Part shown: positions 1 to 6,963 of the stretch, piece after piece
Layout of the letters: each line of letters opens with the position of its first letter
How positions within the stretch are numbered: the first letter of the stretch is position 1
Source of the DNA: Atlantibacter sp032075065
Lineage (GTDB): Bacteria; Pseudomonadota; Gammaproteobacteria; Enterobacterales; Enterobacteriaceae
Reading direction: 5' to 3'
DNA length: 14,467 nucleotides
NCBI RefSeq assembly: GCF_032075065.1
Contig: NZ_DAMAZC010000111.1
Location: 1-14,467, forward strand
The notes under the pieces: generated by a model
The model's input: only the letters and a program-made list of their open reading frames with translations
Told to the model about the DNA's origin: nothing
Databases searched by the model: none
Position numbers and translations under genes: made by a program

Positions 1-1001
1 TTGTCGCGCCGGTGCGCCAGTCCAACCTGTGCCTGGAAATCGCCCTGCCGACCAAGCCGCTGGAAGATGTTAACGACGAAAACGGCGAAATCGCTCTGTG
101 CACCCTGTCGGCGTTTAACCTCGGCGCGATCGACTCTCTGGACGATCTCGAAGAGCTGGCGACCCTGGCGGTGCGCGCGCTGGACGCCCTGCTGGATTAT
201 CAGGATTACCCGATTCTGGCGGCAAAACGCGGCGCGATGGGCCGTCGTACTCTCGGTATCGGCGTGATTAACTTCGCTTACTACCTGGCGAAACACGGCG
301 TGCGTTACTCCGACGGCAGCGCCAATAATCTGACGCACAAAACCTTTGAAGCCATTCAGTACTATCTGCTGAAAGCCTCAAACGAGCTGGCGAAAGAGCA
401 AGGCGCCTGCCCGTGGTTCAATGAAACCACTTACAGCCAGGGCATTATGCCGATCGATACCTATAAAAAGGATCTCGACGGTATTACCAACGAGAAGCTG
501 CATCTGGACTGGGAAGCGTTGCGCGAGTCGATCAAAACGCACGGTCTGCGCAACTCCACGCTTTCTGCGCTGATGCCGTCTGAGACCTCGTCGCAGATCT
601 CCAATGCCACCAACGGCATTGAGCCGCCGCGCGGCCACGTGAGCATTAAAGCCTCCAAAGACGGCATTTTGCGTCAGGTGGTGCCGGACTACGAGCTGCT
701 GAAAGACAACTACGAGCTGCTGTGGGAAATGCCGGGCAACGACGGTTACCTGCAACTGGTCGGCATCATGCAGAAGTTTATCGATCAGGCAATTTCGGCG
801 AACACCAACTATGACCCGACGCGTTTCCCGTCAGGCAAAGTGCCGATGCAGCAACTGCTGAAAGACTTGCTCACCGCCTATAAATTCGGCGTGAAGACCC
901 TGTACTATCAAAACACCCGCGACGGCGCGGAGGATGCGCAGGACGATCTGGCCCCGTCGATTCAGGACGACGGCTGCGAAAGCGGCGCGTGCAAAATTTA
1001 A
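1..1001 (+). CDS. nrdA: Ribonucleoside-diphosphate reductase 1, alpha subunit (3' part of gene)
   Basis: Large, catalytic subunit of the aerobic class Ia ribonucleotide reductase, which reduces NDPs to dNDPs in the cytoplasm with NrdB. The gene runs off the left edge: the first whole codon is at base 3 and corresponds to E. coli residue 430, so about 429 residues are missing. The visible end aligns without length change to E. coli residue 761. Visible active-site residues are the N437-x-C439-x-E441 triad (SNLCLE; C439 is the thiyl-radical cysteine, codon at 30-32), the redox partner C462 (codon at 99-101), the radical-transfer pair Y730-Y731 (TLYYQNTRDG) and the C-terminal shuttle cysteines C754 and C759 (CESGACKI). 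All known catalytic residues in this part are intact. The stop is TAA at 999-1001; nrdB follows after 54 bases, and the two are known to form one operon. Identification is near certain. Confidence 0.98.
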   Translation, partial: VAPVRQSNLCLEIALPTKPLEDVNDENGEIALCTLSAFNLGAIDSLDDLEELATLAVRALDALLDYQDYPILAAKRGAMGRRTLGIGVINFAYYLAKHGVRYSDGSANNLTHKTFEAIQYYLLKASNELAKEQGACPWFNETTYSQGIMPIDTYKKDLDGITNEKLHLDWEALRESIKTHGLRNSTLSALMPSETSSQISNATNGIEPPRGHVSIKASKDGILRQVVPDYELLKDNYELLWEMPGNDGYLQLVGIMQKFIDQAISANTNYDPTRFPSGKVPMQQLLKDLLTAYKFGVKTLYYQNTRDGAEDAQDDLAPSIQDDGCESGACKI

Positions 1002-1009
1002 AAAATCAG

Positions 1010-1030
1010 GGCGGGGATTTCCCCGCCTTT
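1010..1030 (+). terminator. Hairpin between nrdA and nrdB
   Basis: A perfect 7-bp GC-rich stem (1010-1016 with 1021-1027) closes a 4-base loop and is followed by only TTTA. It lies in the 54-base gap between two genes that must be co-expressed. The short T tract suggests partial attenuation, or protection or processing of the mRNA, rather than full termination. The hairpin is seen directly; its role is inferred. Confidence 0.5.
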
Positions 1031-1055
1031 ATTCCGTAAGACAGGACTCTTATTC

Positions 1056-2186
1056 ATGGCATACACCACCTTTTCACAGACCAAAAACGACCAGTTACTG
1101 GAGCCGATGTTTTTTGGCCAGTCGGTTAACGTGGCCCGCTACGATCAGCAAAAATATGACATCTTCGAAAAGCTGATCGAAAAGCAACTCTCCTTCTTCT
1201 GGCGTCCTGAAGAAGTGGACGTTTCCCGCGACCGTATCGATTACCAGGCGTTGCCGGATCACGAAAAACATATCTTTATCAGCAATCTGAAATATCAGAC
1301 GCTGCTGGATTCCATTCAGGGCCGCAGCCCGAACGTGGCGCTGCTGCCGCTGATTTCTATTCCCGAGCTGGAAACCTGGGTCGAAACCTGGGCGTTCTCT
1401 GAGACCATCCACTCGCGCTCGTATACCCATATCATCCGCAACATCGTTAACGATCCGGCGATTGTGTTTGACGATATCGTCACCAACGACGAGATTTTAA
1501 AGCGCGCTAAAGATATCTCCGGTTACTACGACGACCTGATCGAGATGACCAGCTACTGGCATCTGCTGGGCGAAGGCACCCACACGGTGAACGGCAAAAC
1601 CGTGATCGTTAACCTGCGTAACCTGAAAAAGCAGCTGTATCTGTGCCTGATGAGCGTAAACGCGCTGGAAGCGATTCGCTTTTACGTCAGCTTCGCCTGC
1701 TCCTTCGCCTTCGCCGAACGCGAACTGATGGAAGGCAACGCCAAAATCATTCGCCTGATCGCCCGCGATGAAGCCCTGCACCTGACCGGCACCCAGCACA
1801 TGCTGAACCTGATGCGCTCCGGCGCGGATGATCCGGAGATGGCGGAAATCGCCGAAGAGTGCAAACAGGAATCTTACGATCTGTTCGTACTGGCGGCGCA
1901 GCAGGAAAAAGAGTGGGCGGATTACCTGTTCCGCGACGGCTCAATGATCGGCCTGAACAAAGACATCCTGTGCCAGTACGTGGAGTACATCACCAATATC
2001 CGCATGCAGGCGGTGGGTCTCGATCTGCCGTTCAAAACCCGTTCTAACCCGATTCCGTGGATCAATACCTGGCTGGTGTCCGATAACGTGCAGGTTGCCC
2101 CGCAGGAAGTGGAAGTGAGTTCTTACCTTGTCGGCCAGATCGACTCGGAAGTCGATACCGACGATCTGAGCAATTTCCAGCTTTAA
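1056..2186 (+). CDS. nrdB: Ribonucleoside-diphosphate reductase 1, beta subunit
   Basis: Small subunit of class Ia ribonucleotide reductase. It carries the diferric-tyrosyl radical that is passed to NrdA to start catalysis. The 376-residue length equals E. coli NrdB. Counting from Met, the iron ligands are all present: D85, E116, H119, E205, E239 and H242. The radical tyrosine is Y123, in SETIHSRSY. The C-terminal tail (DDLSNFQL) matches the segment that docks onto NrdA. The ATG at 1056 has an AGGA-type ribosome-binding site near 1042-1046. The stop is one base before the yfaE start, so the two are probably translationally coupled. No truncation or missing residue is seen. The nrd operon promoter lies outside the window. 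Confidence 0.98.
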   Translation: MAYTTFSQTKNDQLLEPMFFGQSVNVARYDQQKYDIFEKLIEKQLSFFWRPEEVDVSRDRIDYQALPDHEKHIFISNLKYQTLLDSIQGRSPNVALLPLISIPELETWVETWAFSETIHSRSYTHIIRNIVNDPAIVFDDIVTNDEILKRAKDISGYYDDLIEMTSYWHLLGEGTHTVNGKTVIVNLRNLKKQLYLCLMSVNALEAIRFYVSFACSFAFAERELMEGNAKIIRLIARDEALHLTGTQHMLNLMRSGADDPEMAEIAEECKQESYDLFVLAAQQEKEWADYLFRDGSMIGLNKDILCQYVEYITNIRMQAVGLDLPFKTRSNPIPWINTWLVSDNVQVAPQEVEVSSYLVGQIDSEVDTDDLSNFQL

Positions 2187-2187
2187 G

Positions 2188-2442
2188 ATGAGCCGTATTA
2201 CGCTTCGGCTCTCGGGCGCACAGCTGCTTTGCCAGGATGAACACCCTTCTCTGCTGGCGGCGCTGGAGTCCCATAAGATTGCGGTGGAGTATCAGTGTCG
2301 TGAAGGGTATTGCGGTTCTTGCCGTACCCGTCTGCATGCGGGTGAAGTGACCTGGTTGATTGAGCCGCTGGCGTTTATCGAACCGGGGGATATTCTTCCC
2401 TGCTGTTGCCGGGCGCAGGGCGATATTGAAATCGAACTGTAG
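2188..2442 (+). CDS. yfaE: [2Fe-2S] ferredoxin maintaining the NrdB radical cofactor
   Basis: An 84-residue plant-type [2Fe-2S] ferredoxin. In E. coli, YfaE supplies electrons for assembly and repair of the NrdB diferric-tyrosyl cofactor. The cluster motif is C37-x4-C42-x2-C45 (CREGYCGSC); the fourth ligand is one of C72-C73-C74, most likely C72 by analogy with the LTC of other ferredoxins. Length equals the E. coli protein. The ATG begins one base after the nrdB TAA and has no strong ribosome-binding site of its own, which suggests coupled translation. It is the last gene of the nrdAB-yfaE unit and is followed at once by a strong terminator. Confidence 0.96.
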   Translation: MSRITLRLSGAQLLCQDEHPSLLAALESHKIAVEYQCREGYCGSCRTRLHAGEVTWLIEPLAFIEPGDILPCCCRAQGDIEIEL

Positions 2443-2451
2443 AAAACGAAA

Positions 2452-2480
2452 AGGCTGAACCCGCAGGTTCAGCCTTTTTT
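2452..2480. terminator. Bidirectional rho-independent terminator between yfaE and glpT
   Basis: A perfect 10-bp stem (2452-2461 with 2466-2475) closes the loop CGCA. On the + strand it ends in six Ts (2475-2480); on the - strand the complement gives a TTTTCGTTTT tract. The element therefore serves both converging genes: yfaE (stop at 2442) and glpT (stop at 2484-2482). Confidence 0.92.
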
Positions 2481-2481
2481 A

Positions 2482-3834
2482 TTACCCGCGTTTCGCGAGC
2501 ACTTCCTGGTGATGCTTACGCTCACCAAGCATCACCACAATCAACAGCAGCACCGCTAAAATGCTGCCGCCGATCATCACCATAAAGCCGCCGTCCCAGC
2601 CGAAGAAGTCCACTGTGTAACCGACGATGGCGCTCGCGGCAACCGAGCCGCCGAGATAGCCGAACAGGCCGGTGAAGCCCGCCGCCGTCCCCGCCGCTTT
2701 TTTCGGCGCCAGCTCAAGCGCATGCAGACCAATCAGCATCACCGGGCCGTAAATCAGGAAGCCAATCACGATCATACAGGCCATATCCACGTGCGGGTTA
2801 CCCGGCGGGTTGAGCCAGTAAACGATGGTCGCAATGGTCACCAGCGTCATAAAGAACACGCCGGTCGCGCCACGGTTGCCACGGAACACTTTATCCGACA
2901 TCCAGCCGCACAGCAGCGTACCCGGGATCCCCGCATACTCATACAGGAAGTAGGCCCAGGAGGATTTATCCAGCGCGAAATGCTTTACTTCACGCAGATA
3001 GGTCGGTGACCAGTCGAGAATGCCGTAACGCAGCAGATAGACAAACACGTTGGCAATCGCGATATACCACAGCAGTTTGTTAGGCAGCACGTACTGCATA
3101 AAGATCTGCTTCGCAGTCAGCTCTTCTTCGTGCTTGTCGCTGTAGTCATCAGGATAGTCGTTTTTGTACTCTTCAATCGGTGGCAGACCGCACGACTGCG
3201 GGGTATCGCGCATCAGCGCAAACGCGAACAGCGCCACGATGATAGCCCCGAAAGCCGGCATATACAGCGCCGCTTTCCAGTCGTTAAACCACGCCATGCC
3301 CAGCAGGAACAGCAGCGGCGGAATACCGCCGCCCACGTTATGGGCGCAGTTCCACACCGATACAATCCCGCCGCGCTCCTTCTGCGACCACCAGTGCACC
3401 ATAGTGCGTCCGCACGGCGGCCACCCCATGCCCTGGAACCAGCCGCACAGGAACAGCAGCACGAACATAATCGCAATGCTCGATGTCGCCCAGGGCACGA
3501 AACCCATAAACAGCATCACCGCCGCCGCCAGAATCAGGCCTGCGGGTAAAAACACCCGTGGGTTGGAGCGGTCAGACACCGAACCCATAATGAACTTCGA
3601 GAAGCCGTAGGCAATGGAAATGCCCGACAGCGCAAAACCCAGATCCCCGCGTGAAAATCCCTGTTCAATCAAATACGGCATCGCCAGCGCGAAGTTTTTT
3701 CGCACCAGATAATAGGCCGCGTACCCAAAAAATATCCCCATGAAAATCTGCCAGCGTAACCGGCGATAAACGGGATCGATCTTTTCTGCAGGCAGTCTTG
3801 CCGAATGCGCCGCAGGTTTAAAGATACTTAGCAT
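2482..3834 (-). CDS. glpT: Glycerol-3-phosphate:phosphate antiporter
   Basis: Inner-membrane antiporter of the major facilitator superfamily (organophosphate:phosphate family) that imports glycerol-3-phosphate in exchange for phosphate; it is also the entry route of fosfomycin. The 450 residues compare with 452 in E. coli. The substrate-site residues R45 (VRKNFA), H165 (NCAHNVG) and R269 (YLLRYG) are all present, and hydrophobic segments run through the whole protein. I chose the ATG at 3834-3832 (MLSIFKP) because it matches the family start and has GGAG 6 bases upstream (3844-3841). An in-frame start at 3915 would add 27 unrelated residues. glpT is divergent from glpABC. It stands alone here: in E. 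coli glpQ (periplasmic phosphodiesterase) is its downstream partner, but here the stop is followed directly by the terminator. Confidence 0.97.
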   Translation of the reverse strand: MLSIFKPAAHSARLPAEKIDPVYRRLRWQIFMGIFFGYAAYYLVRKNFALAMPYLIEQGFSRGDLGFALSGISIAYGFSKFIMGSVSDRSNPRVFLPAGLILAAAVMLFMGFVPWATSSIAIMFVLLFLCGWFQGMGWPPCGRTMVHWWSQKERGGIVSVWNCAHNVGGGIPPLLFLLGMAWFNDWKAALYMPAFGAIIVALFAFALMRDTPQSCGLPPIEEYKNDYPDDYSDKHEEELTAKQIFMQYVLPNKLLWYIAIANVFVYLLRYGILDWSPTYLREVKHFALDKSSWAYFLYEYAGIPGTLLCGWMSDKVFRGNRGATGVFFMTLVTIATIVYWLNPPGNPHVDMACMIVIGFLIYGPVMLIGLHALELAPKKAAGTAAGFTGLFGYLGGSVAASAIVGYTVDFFGWDGGFMVMIGGSILAVLLLIVVMLGERKHHQEVLAKRG

Positions 3835-3901
3835 TGCTCTCTCCAGACCCAGATAAGTACTCAACGAAAACAAAAAACAGCGGAAATTTTCTTTTCCGAG
3901 C

Positions 3902-3915
3902 GTGATGGTAATCAA
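3902..3915 (-). promoter_or_regulatory. FNR-like box overlapping the candidate glpT -10
   Basis: The - strand reads TTGAT-TACC-ATCAC, 9 of 10 matches to the FNR consensus TTGAT-N4-ATCAA. It covers the proposed glpT -10, so if used it would block the promoter without oxygen. The match is seen; function is inferred. Confidence 0.35.
3905..3910 (-). promoter_or_regulatory. Candidate glpT -10 element (class II CRP promoter)
   Basis: On the - strand this reads TACCAT, with the key A and final T of a sigma-70 -10 hexamer. It lies exactly where a promoter with CRP at -41.5 would have its -10, given the CRP core centred at 3939.5; the start site would be about 3898. The geometry supports it, but the hexamer alone is weak. 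Confidence 0.42.
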
Positions 3916-3928
3916 AATTTACTGCAAA

Positions 3929-3950
3929 TGATGTGAAACATCGCACAATT
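3929..3950. promoter_or_regulatory. CRP (cAMP receptor protein) site
   Basis: The core at 3932-3947 reads TGTGA-N6-GCACA, one base from the symmetrical consensus TGTGA-N6-TCACA. glpT and glpABC are under catabolite control in E. coli. Centred at 3939.5, it is 41.5 bases upstream of a start site that would place the candidate glpT -10 correctly. Confidence 0.72.
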
Positions 3951-4003
3951 TGTTTCACTTTTATTACAATCGAGCAAAAAGGTGCATCATGAGTCACATA
4001 ACT

Positions 4004-4018
4004 TTCGTTTTTCGTTCG
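4004..4018. promoter_or_regulatory. Cluster of GlpR-like half-sites
   Basis: Three TTCG half-sites (4004-4007, 4011-4014, 4015-4018) lie directly beside the full GlpR operator. E. coli uses several GlpR operators in its glpT-glpA interval. These are individually weak and may only extend the main operator. Confidence 0.3.
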
Positions 4019-4020
4019 AA

Positions 4021-4040
4021 TTTGCTCGTTATCAAACAAA
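4021..4040. promoter_or_regulatory. GlpR operator
   Basis: The inner 16 bases (4023-4038) match the GlpR operator TGTTCGWTAWCGAACA at 14 of 16 positions; the differences are C at 4025 and A at 4034. GlpR is the glycerol-3-phosphate-responsive repressor of the glp regulon. The operator overlaps the FNR box at 4022-4035, so repressor and anaerobic activator would compete. Confidence 0.72.
4022..4035. promoter_or_regulatory. FNR box for glpABC
   Basis: The sequence TTGCT-CGTT-ATCAA matches TTGAT-N4-ATCAA at 9 of 10 positions. Its centre (4028.5) is 41.5 bases before a start at about 4070, for which CTAAAT (4058-4063) or TAAATA (4059-4064) would be the -10. This class II arrangement fits the known anaerobic, FNR-activated expression of glpABC. 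Confidence 0.58.
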
Positions 4041-4057
4041 CCACATCAATTATGTGG
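4041..4057. repeat. Short palindrome in the glpA promoter
   Basis: CCACAT (4041-4046) and ATGTGG (4052-4057) form a perfect 6-bp inverted repeat around CAATT, between the FNR box and the proposed -10. It may be an operator or a chance palindrome; I recognise no regulator for it. Confidence 0.35.
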
Positions 4058-4097
4058 CTAAATAGTTAAAACAGCAGAGTGTTAAGAGGACGAGGCG

Positions 4098-5717
4098 ATG
4101 GGACCAGAACAAGCGGATGTGGTGATTATCGGCGGCGGCGCGACCGGCGCAGGTATTGCCAGAGACTGCGCGCGACGCGGCCTCAGGGCCATCTTACTGG
4201 AGCGCCACGACTTCGCCACCGGCGCGACCGGGCGCAACCACGGATTACTGCACAGCGGCGCGCGTTACGCGGTCAACGATCCGGAATCGGCAAGAGAGTG
4301 TATTGCGGAAAACCGCATCCTGAAGAAAGTGGCGCGTCACTGCGTTGAACCCACCGGCGGGCTGTTTATCACCCTGCCTGAAGACTCCTTTGAATGGCAG
4401 AGCCAGTTTATCAACGCCTGCCAGCAAGCGGGTATCGACACTGAATTACTCACTCCGCAGGAAGCGCTGAAAATTGAACCCAGCGTTAACCCGGCGCTGG
4501 TGGGCTGCGTGCGGGTACCCGACGGCACCGTCGACCCGTTCCGTCTGACCACCGCCAATATGCTGGATGCGCGCGAACACGGCGCGCTGCTGTATACCTG
4601 GCACGAAGTCACCGGCCTGATCCGCGAAAGCGATCGCGTTCGCGGCGTGCGCGTTTTCGACCACCAGCACGGTGAAACGCGCGAAATCTACGCAGACGTG
4701 GTGGTGAACGCCGCCGGGATCTGGGGAGCGCATATCGCCGAGTACGCTGATTTACGCATCCGCATGCTGCCCGCCAAGGGCGCGTTACTGATACTCGGGC
4801 ATCGCATTAATCAGCACGTCATTAACCGCTGCCGCAAGCCCGCCGACGCCGACATCCTGGTGCCGGGCGATACCATTTCGCTGATTGGCACCACTTCCAG
4901 CCGCGTCGACTACGACCAAATCGACAATACCCGCGTCACCGCCAGCGAAGTAGACATTCTGCTGCGCGAAGGGGCGAAGCTGGCTCCGCGCATGGCGCAA
5001 ACCCGCATTCTGCGCGCCTACTCCGGGGTACGACCACTGGTAGCCACCGATGACGATCCCAGCGGACGCAACGTCAGCCGCGGCATTGTGCTGCTGGACC
5101 ACGCAGGGCGCGACGGGCTTGAAGGTTTTATCACCATTACCGGCGGCAAACTGATGACCTACCGGCTGATGGCGGAATGGGCCACCGACGCGGTATGCCG
5201 CAAGCTGGGCAACACTACGCCCTGCACCACCGCCGATACGCCGCTGCCCGGCTCGCGTGAAGAGCCTGAAGCCACGCTGCGTAAAGTGATCTCCCTGCCG
5301 ACCATGCTGCGCGGCTCCGCCGTGTATCGCCACGGTGAACGCGCCACCGAATGGCTGAACGATGCGCGGCTTAATCAAAGCCTGGTGTGCGAATGCGAGG
5401 CGGTCACCGCCAGCGAAGTGCGCTACGCCGTGGAATCGCTCGCCGTCAGCAAACTGGTGGATTTACGCCGTCGCACCCGCGTCGGCATGGGTACCTGTCA
5501 GGGCGAGCTGTGCGCCTGCCGCGCCGCCGGACTGTTACAGCGCTTCGGGGTGATGAGCGGGATGCAGACCTGCCGCGAGCTGTCGCAATTCCTTAACGAG
5601 CGCTGGAAAGGCATCGCCCCCGTGGCATACGGCGACGCGCTGCGCGAGGCGGAATTTACCCGCTGGGTTTACCAGGGATTATGTGGTCTGGAAAAGGAGC
5701 AGCGCCATGAAATTTGA
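4098..5717 (+). CDS. glpA: Anaerobic glycerol-3-phosphate dehydrogenase subunit A
   Basis: FAD-binding catalytic subunit of GlpABC, which oxidises glycerol-3-phosphate to dihydroxyacetone phosphate without oxygen and sends electrons through GlpC to the quinone pool. It has 539 residues (542 in E. coli). The FAD-binding GGGATG motif is at residues 12-17, followed by GATGRNHGLLHSGARY, typical of this dehydrogenase family. The C-terminal BFD-like [2Fe-2S] domain has C431-x-C433 and C467-x4-C472 (TCQGELC). The ATG at 4098 is the first start after an in-frame TAA at 4083-4085 and has AGAGGA 7 bases upstream, so the start is secure. The N-terminus before the FAD motif is a few residues shorter than in E. 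coli and differs in sequence. The gene overlaps glpB by 11 bases and is divergent from glpT. Confidence 0.97.
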   Translation: MGPEQADVVIIGGGATGAGIARDCARRGLRAILLERHDFATGATGRNHGLLHSGARYAVNDPESARECIAENRILKKVARHCVEPTGGLFITLPEDSFEWQSQFINACQQAGIDTELLTPQEALKIEPSVNPALVGCVRVPDGTVDPFRLTTANMLDAREHGALLYTWHEVTGLIRESDRVRGVRVFDHQHGETREIYADVVVNAAGIWGAHIAEYADLRIRMLPAKGALLILGHRINQHVINRCRKPADADILVPGDTISLIGTTSSRVDYDQIDNTRVTASEVDILLREGAKLAPRMAQTRILRAYSGVRPLVATDDDPSGRNVSRGIVLLDHAGRDGLEGFITITGGKLMTYRLMAEWATDAVCRKLGNTTPCTTADTPLPGSREEPEATLRKVISLPTMLRGSAVYRHGERATEWLNDARLNQSLVCECEAVTASEVRYAVESLAVSKLVDLRRRTRVGMGTCQGELCACRAAGLLQRFGVMSGMQTCRELSQFLNERWKGIAPVAYGDALREAEFTRWVYQGLCGLEKEQRHEI

Positions 5718-6963
5718 TAGCGTGATTATCGGCGGCGGCCTCGCGGGCCTGCTGTGCGGCATCAAGCTCGGGGAAGCTGGCCTGCGCTGCGCGATTGTCA
5801 GCCGGGGCCAGAGCGCTCTGCACTTCTCGTCCGGCTCGCTGGATCTGCTGAGCCATCTCGCCGACGGCACGCCGATTAACGATATCGAAAGCGGGCTGTG
5901 CGAATTAATCAACCAGTCGCCGCAGCATCCGTATGCCCATTTGGGCGGGGCAGCGGTGCTGGATTACGCCGACCATGCCGAAGCGCTGTTGGCCCGCGCC
6001 GGGCTGACATTGCAGGGCCATTGGCGCTATGCCCATTCGCGCCTGACGCCGCTCGGAAAATGGCGCGCGGCGTGGCTGAGCCAGCAGGATGCGCCCTGCG
6101 CGCCGCTGATCGGCAAACGCATTTGCGTGGTGGGCATCGCGGGTTTCCTTGACTTTGAACCGCTGATGGTGGCCGACCAGCTCAAACAGCAGGGTATCGA
6201 GGCCGATACCGGCGAGCTGGCGCTGCCTGTGCTGGACGTGTTGCGCCAGAACCCCAGCGAATTCCGTTCGGTGAATATCGCCCGGATGCTGGACGATGCG
6301 CGCTACACGCCCGAGCTGCTCAAAGAGCTGACTGCCTTCGCGCCGGGCTACGATGCGCTGCTGCTGCCCGCCGTGGTGGGCCTGGAACAGCCGGACCTTC
6401 CGGCGCAATTGCAGCATGCCCTGCCCTGCGCGCTGAATTTTATCCCCACTCTGCCGCCGTCGGTGCCGGGGATGCGGATGTACAACGCGCTGGCGCGCTA
6501 TTTCCGCCAGACCGGCGGTATCATTATGGATGGCGACGCGGTGACCGGCATCACGCGCAGCGAGGCGGGATTGCATCAGGTGTGGACCCGCAACCACGGC
6601 GATATCGCGCTCAAGGCGCGCCACGTAGTGCTCGCCAGCGGCAGTTTTTTCAGCAATGGACTGGTGGCCGAACGCCAGCGGGTGCGCGAAGCGATTTTCG
6701 ATTTGGATCTGCTGGACTACGCCGCTAACGGCGACTGGAGCCACCCGGACTTTTTCCACTCACAGCCGTGGCAGTCTATCGGCGTGAAAACCAATGCCCA
6801 CCTCCAGCCGTCCCGCAACGGTGAAATCCTGGAGAACGTATACGCCATCGGCACCGTGCTCGGCGGGTTCGATCCCATTACTCAGGGCTGTGGCGGGGGC
6901 GTCTGCGCGATCACCGCCCTGCACGCCGCCCAACAGATTATTGATACAGGGAGCAGATTATGA
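5707..6963 (+). CDS. glpB: Anaerobic glycerol-3-phosphate dehydrogenase subunit B
   Basis: Flavoprotein subunit of GlpABC, with FMN expected as cofactor in this family; it helps pass electrons from GlpA to the membrane-associated GlpC. It has 418 residues (about 419 in E. coli). The dinucleotide-fold motif GGGLAG is at residues 9-14 and a second flavin motif lies near the C-terminus (GGFDPITQGCGGG). I chose ATG 5707 because it is preceded by AAAAGGAG with 8-base spacing and gives the family N-terminus (MKFDSVIIGGG). An in-frame start at 5683 lies inside glpA and would add 8 unrelated residues. It overlaps glpA by 11 bases and shares ATGA with glpC, which implies coupled translation and matched subunit amounts. 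Confidence 0.96.
   Translation: MKFDSVIIGGGLAGLLCGIKLGEAGLRCAIVSRGQSALHFSSGSLDLLSHLADGTPINDIESGLCELINQSPQHPYAHLGGAAVLDYADHAEALLARAGLTLQGHWRYAHSRLTPLGKWRAAWLSQQDAPCAPLIGKRICVVGIAGFLDFEPLMVADQLKQQGIEADTGELALPVLDVLRQNPSEFRSVNIARMLDDARYTPELLKELTAFAPGYDALLLPAVVGLEQPDLPAQLQHALPCALNFIPTLPPSVPGMRMYNALARYFRQTGGIIMDGDAVTGITRSEAGLHQVWTRNHGDIALKARHVVLASGSFFSNGLVAERQRVREAIFDLDLLDYAANGDWSHPDFFHSQPWQSIGVKTNAHLQPSRNGEILENVYAIGTVLGGFDPITQGCGGGVCAITALHAAQQIIDTGSRL

Noticed and set aside
3835..3915. N-terminal extension of GlpT by 27 residues
   Set aside because: The extra residues match nothing in the family, the ATG at 3834 has a good GGAG, and the extension would begin upstream of the transcription start predicted from the CRP site.
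4785..5378. 197-codon open frame on the - strand inside glpA
   Set aside because: Same pattern: opposite a conserved gene, biased composition, no family resemblance and no ribosome-binding site that stands out.
5905..6759. 284-codon open frame on the - strand inside glpB
   Set aside because: It lies wholly opposite a confidently assigned gene. The translation is rich in His, Gln, Arg and Ala with no recognisable domain, typical of antisense frames in GC-rich coding DNA.
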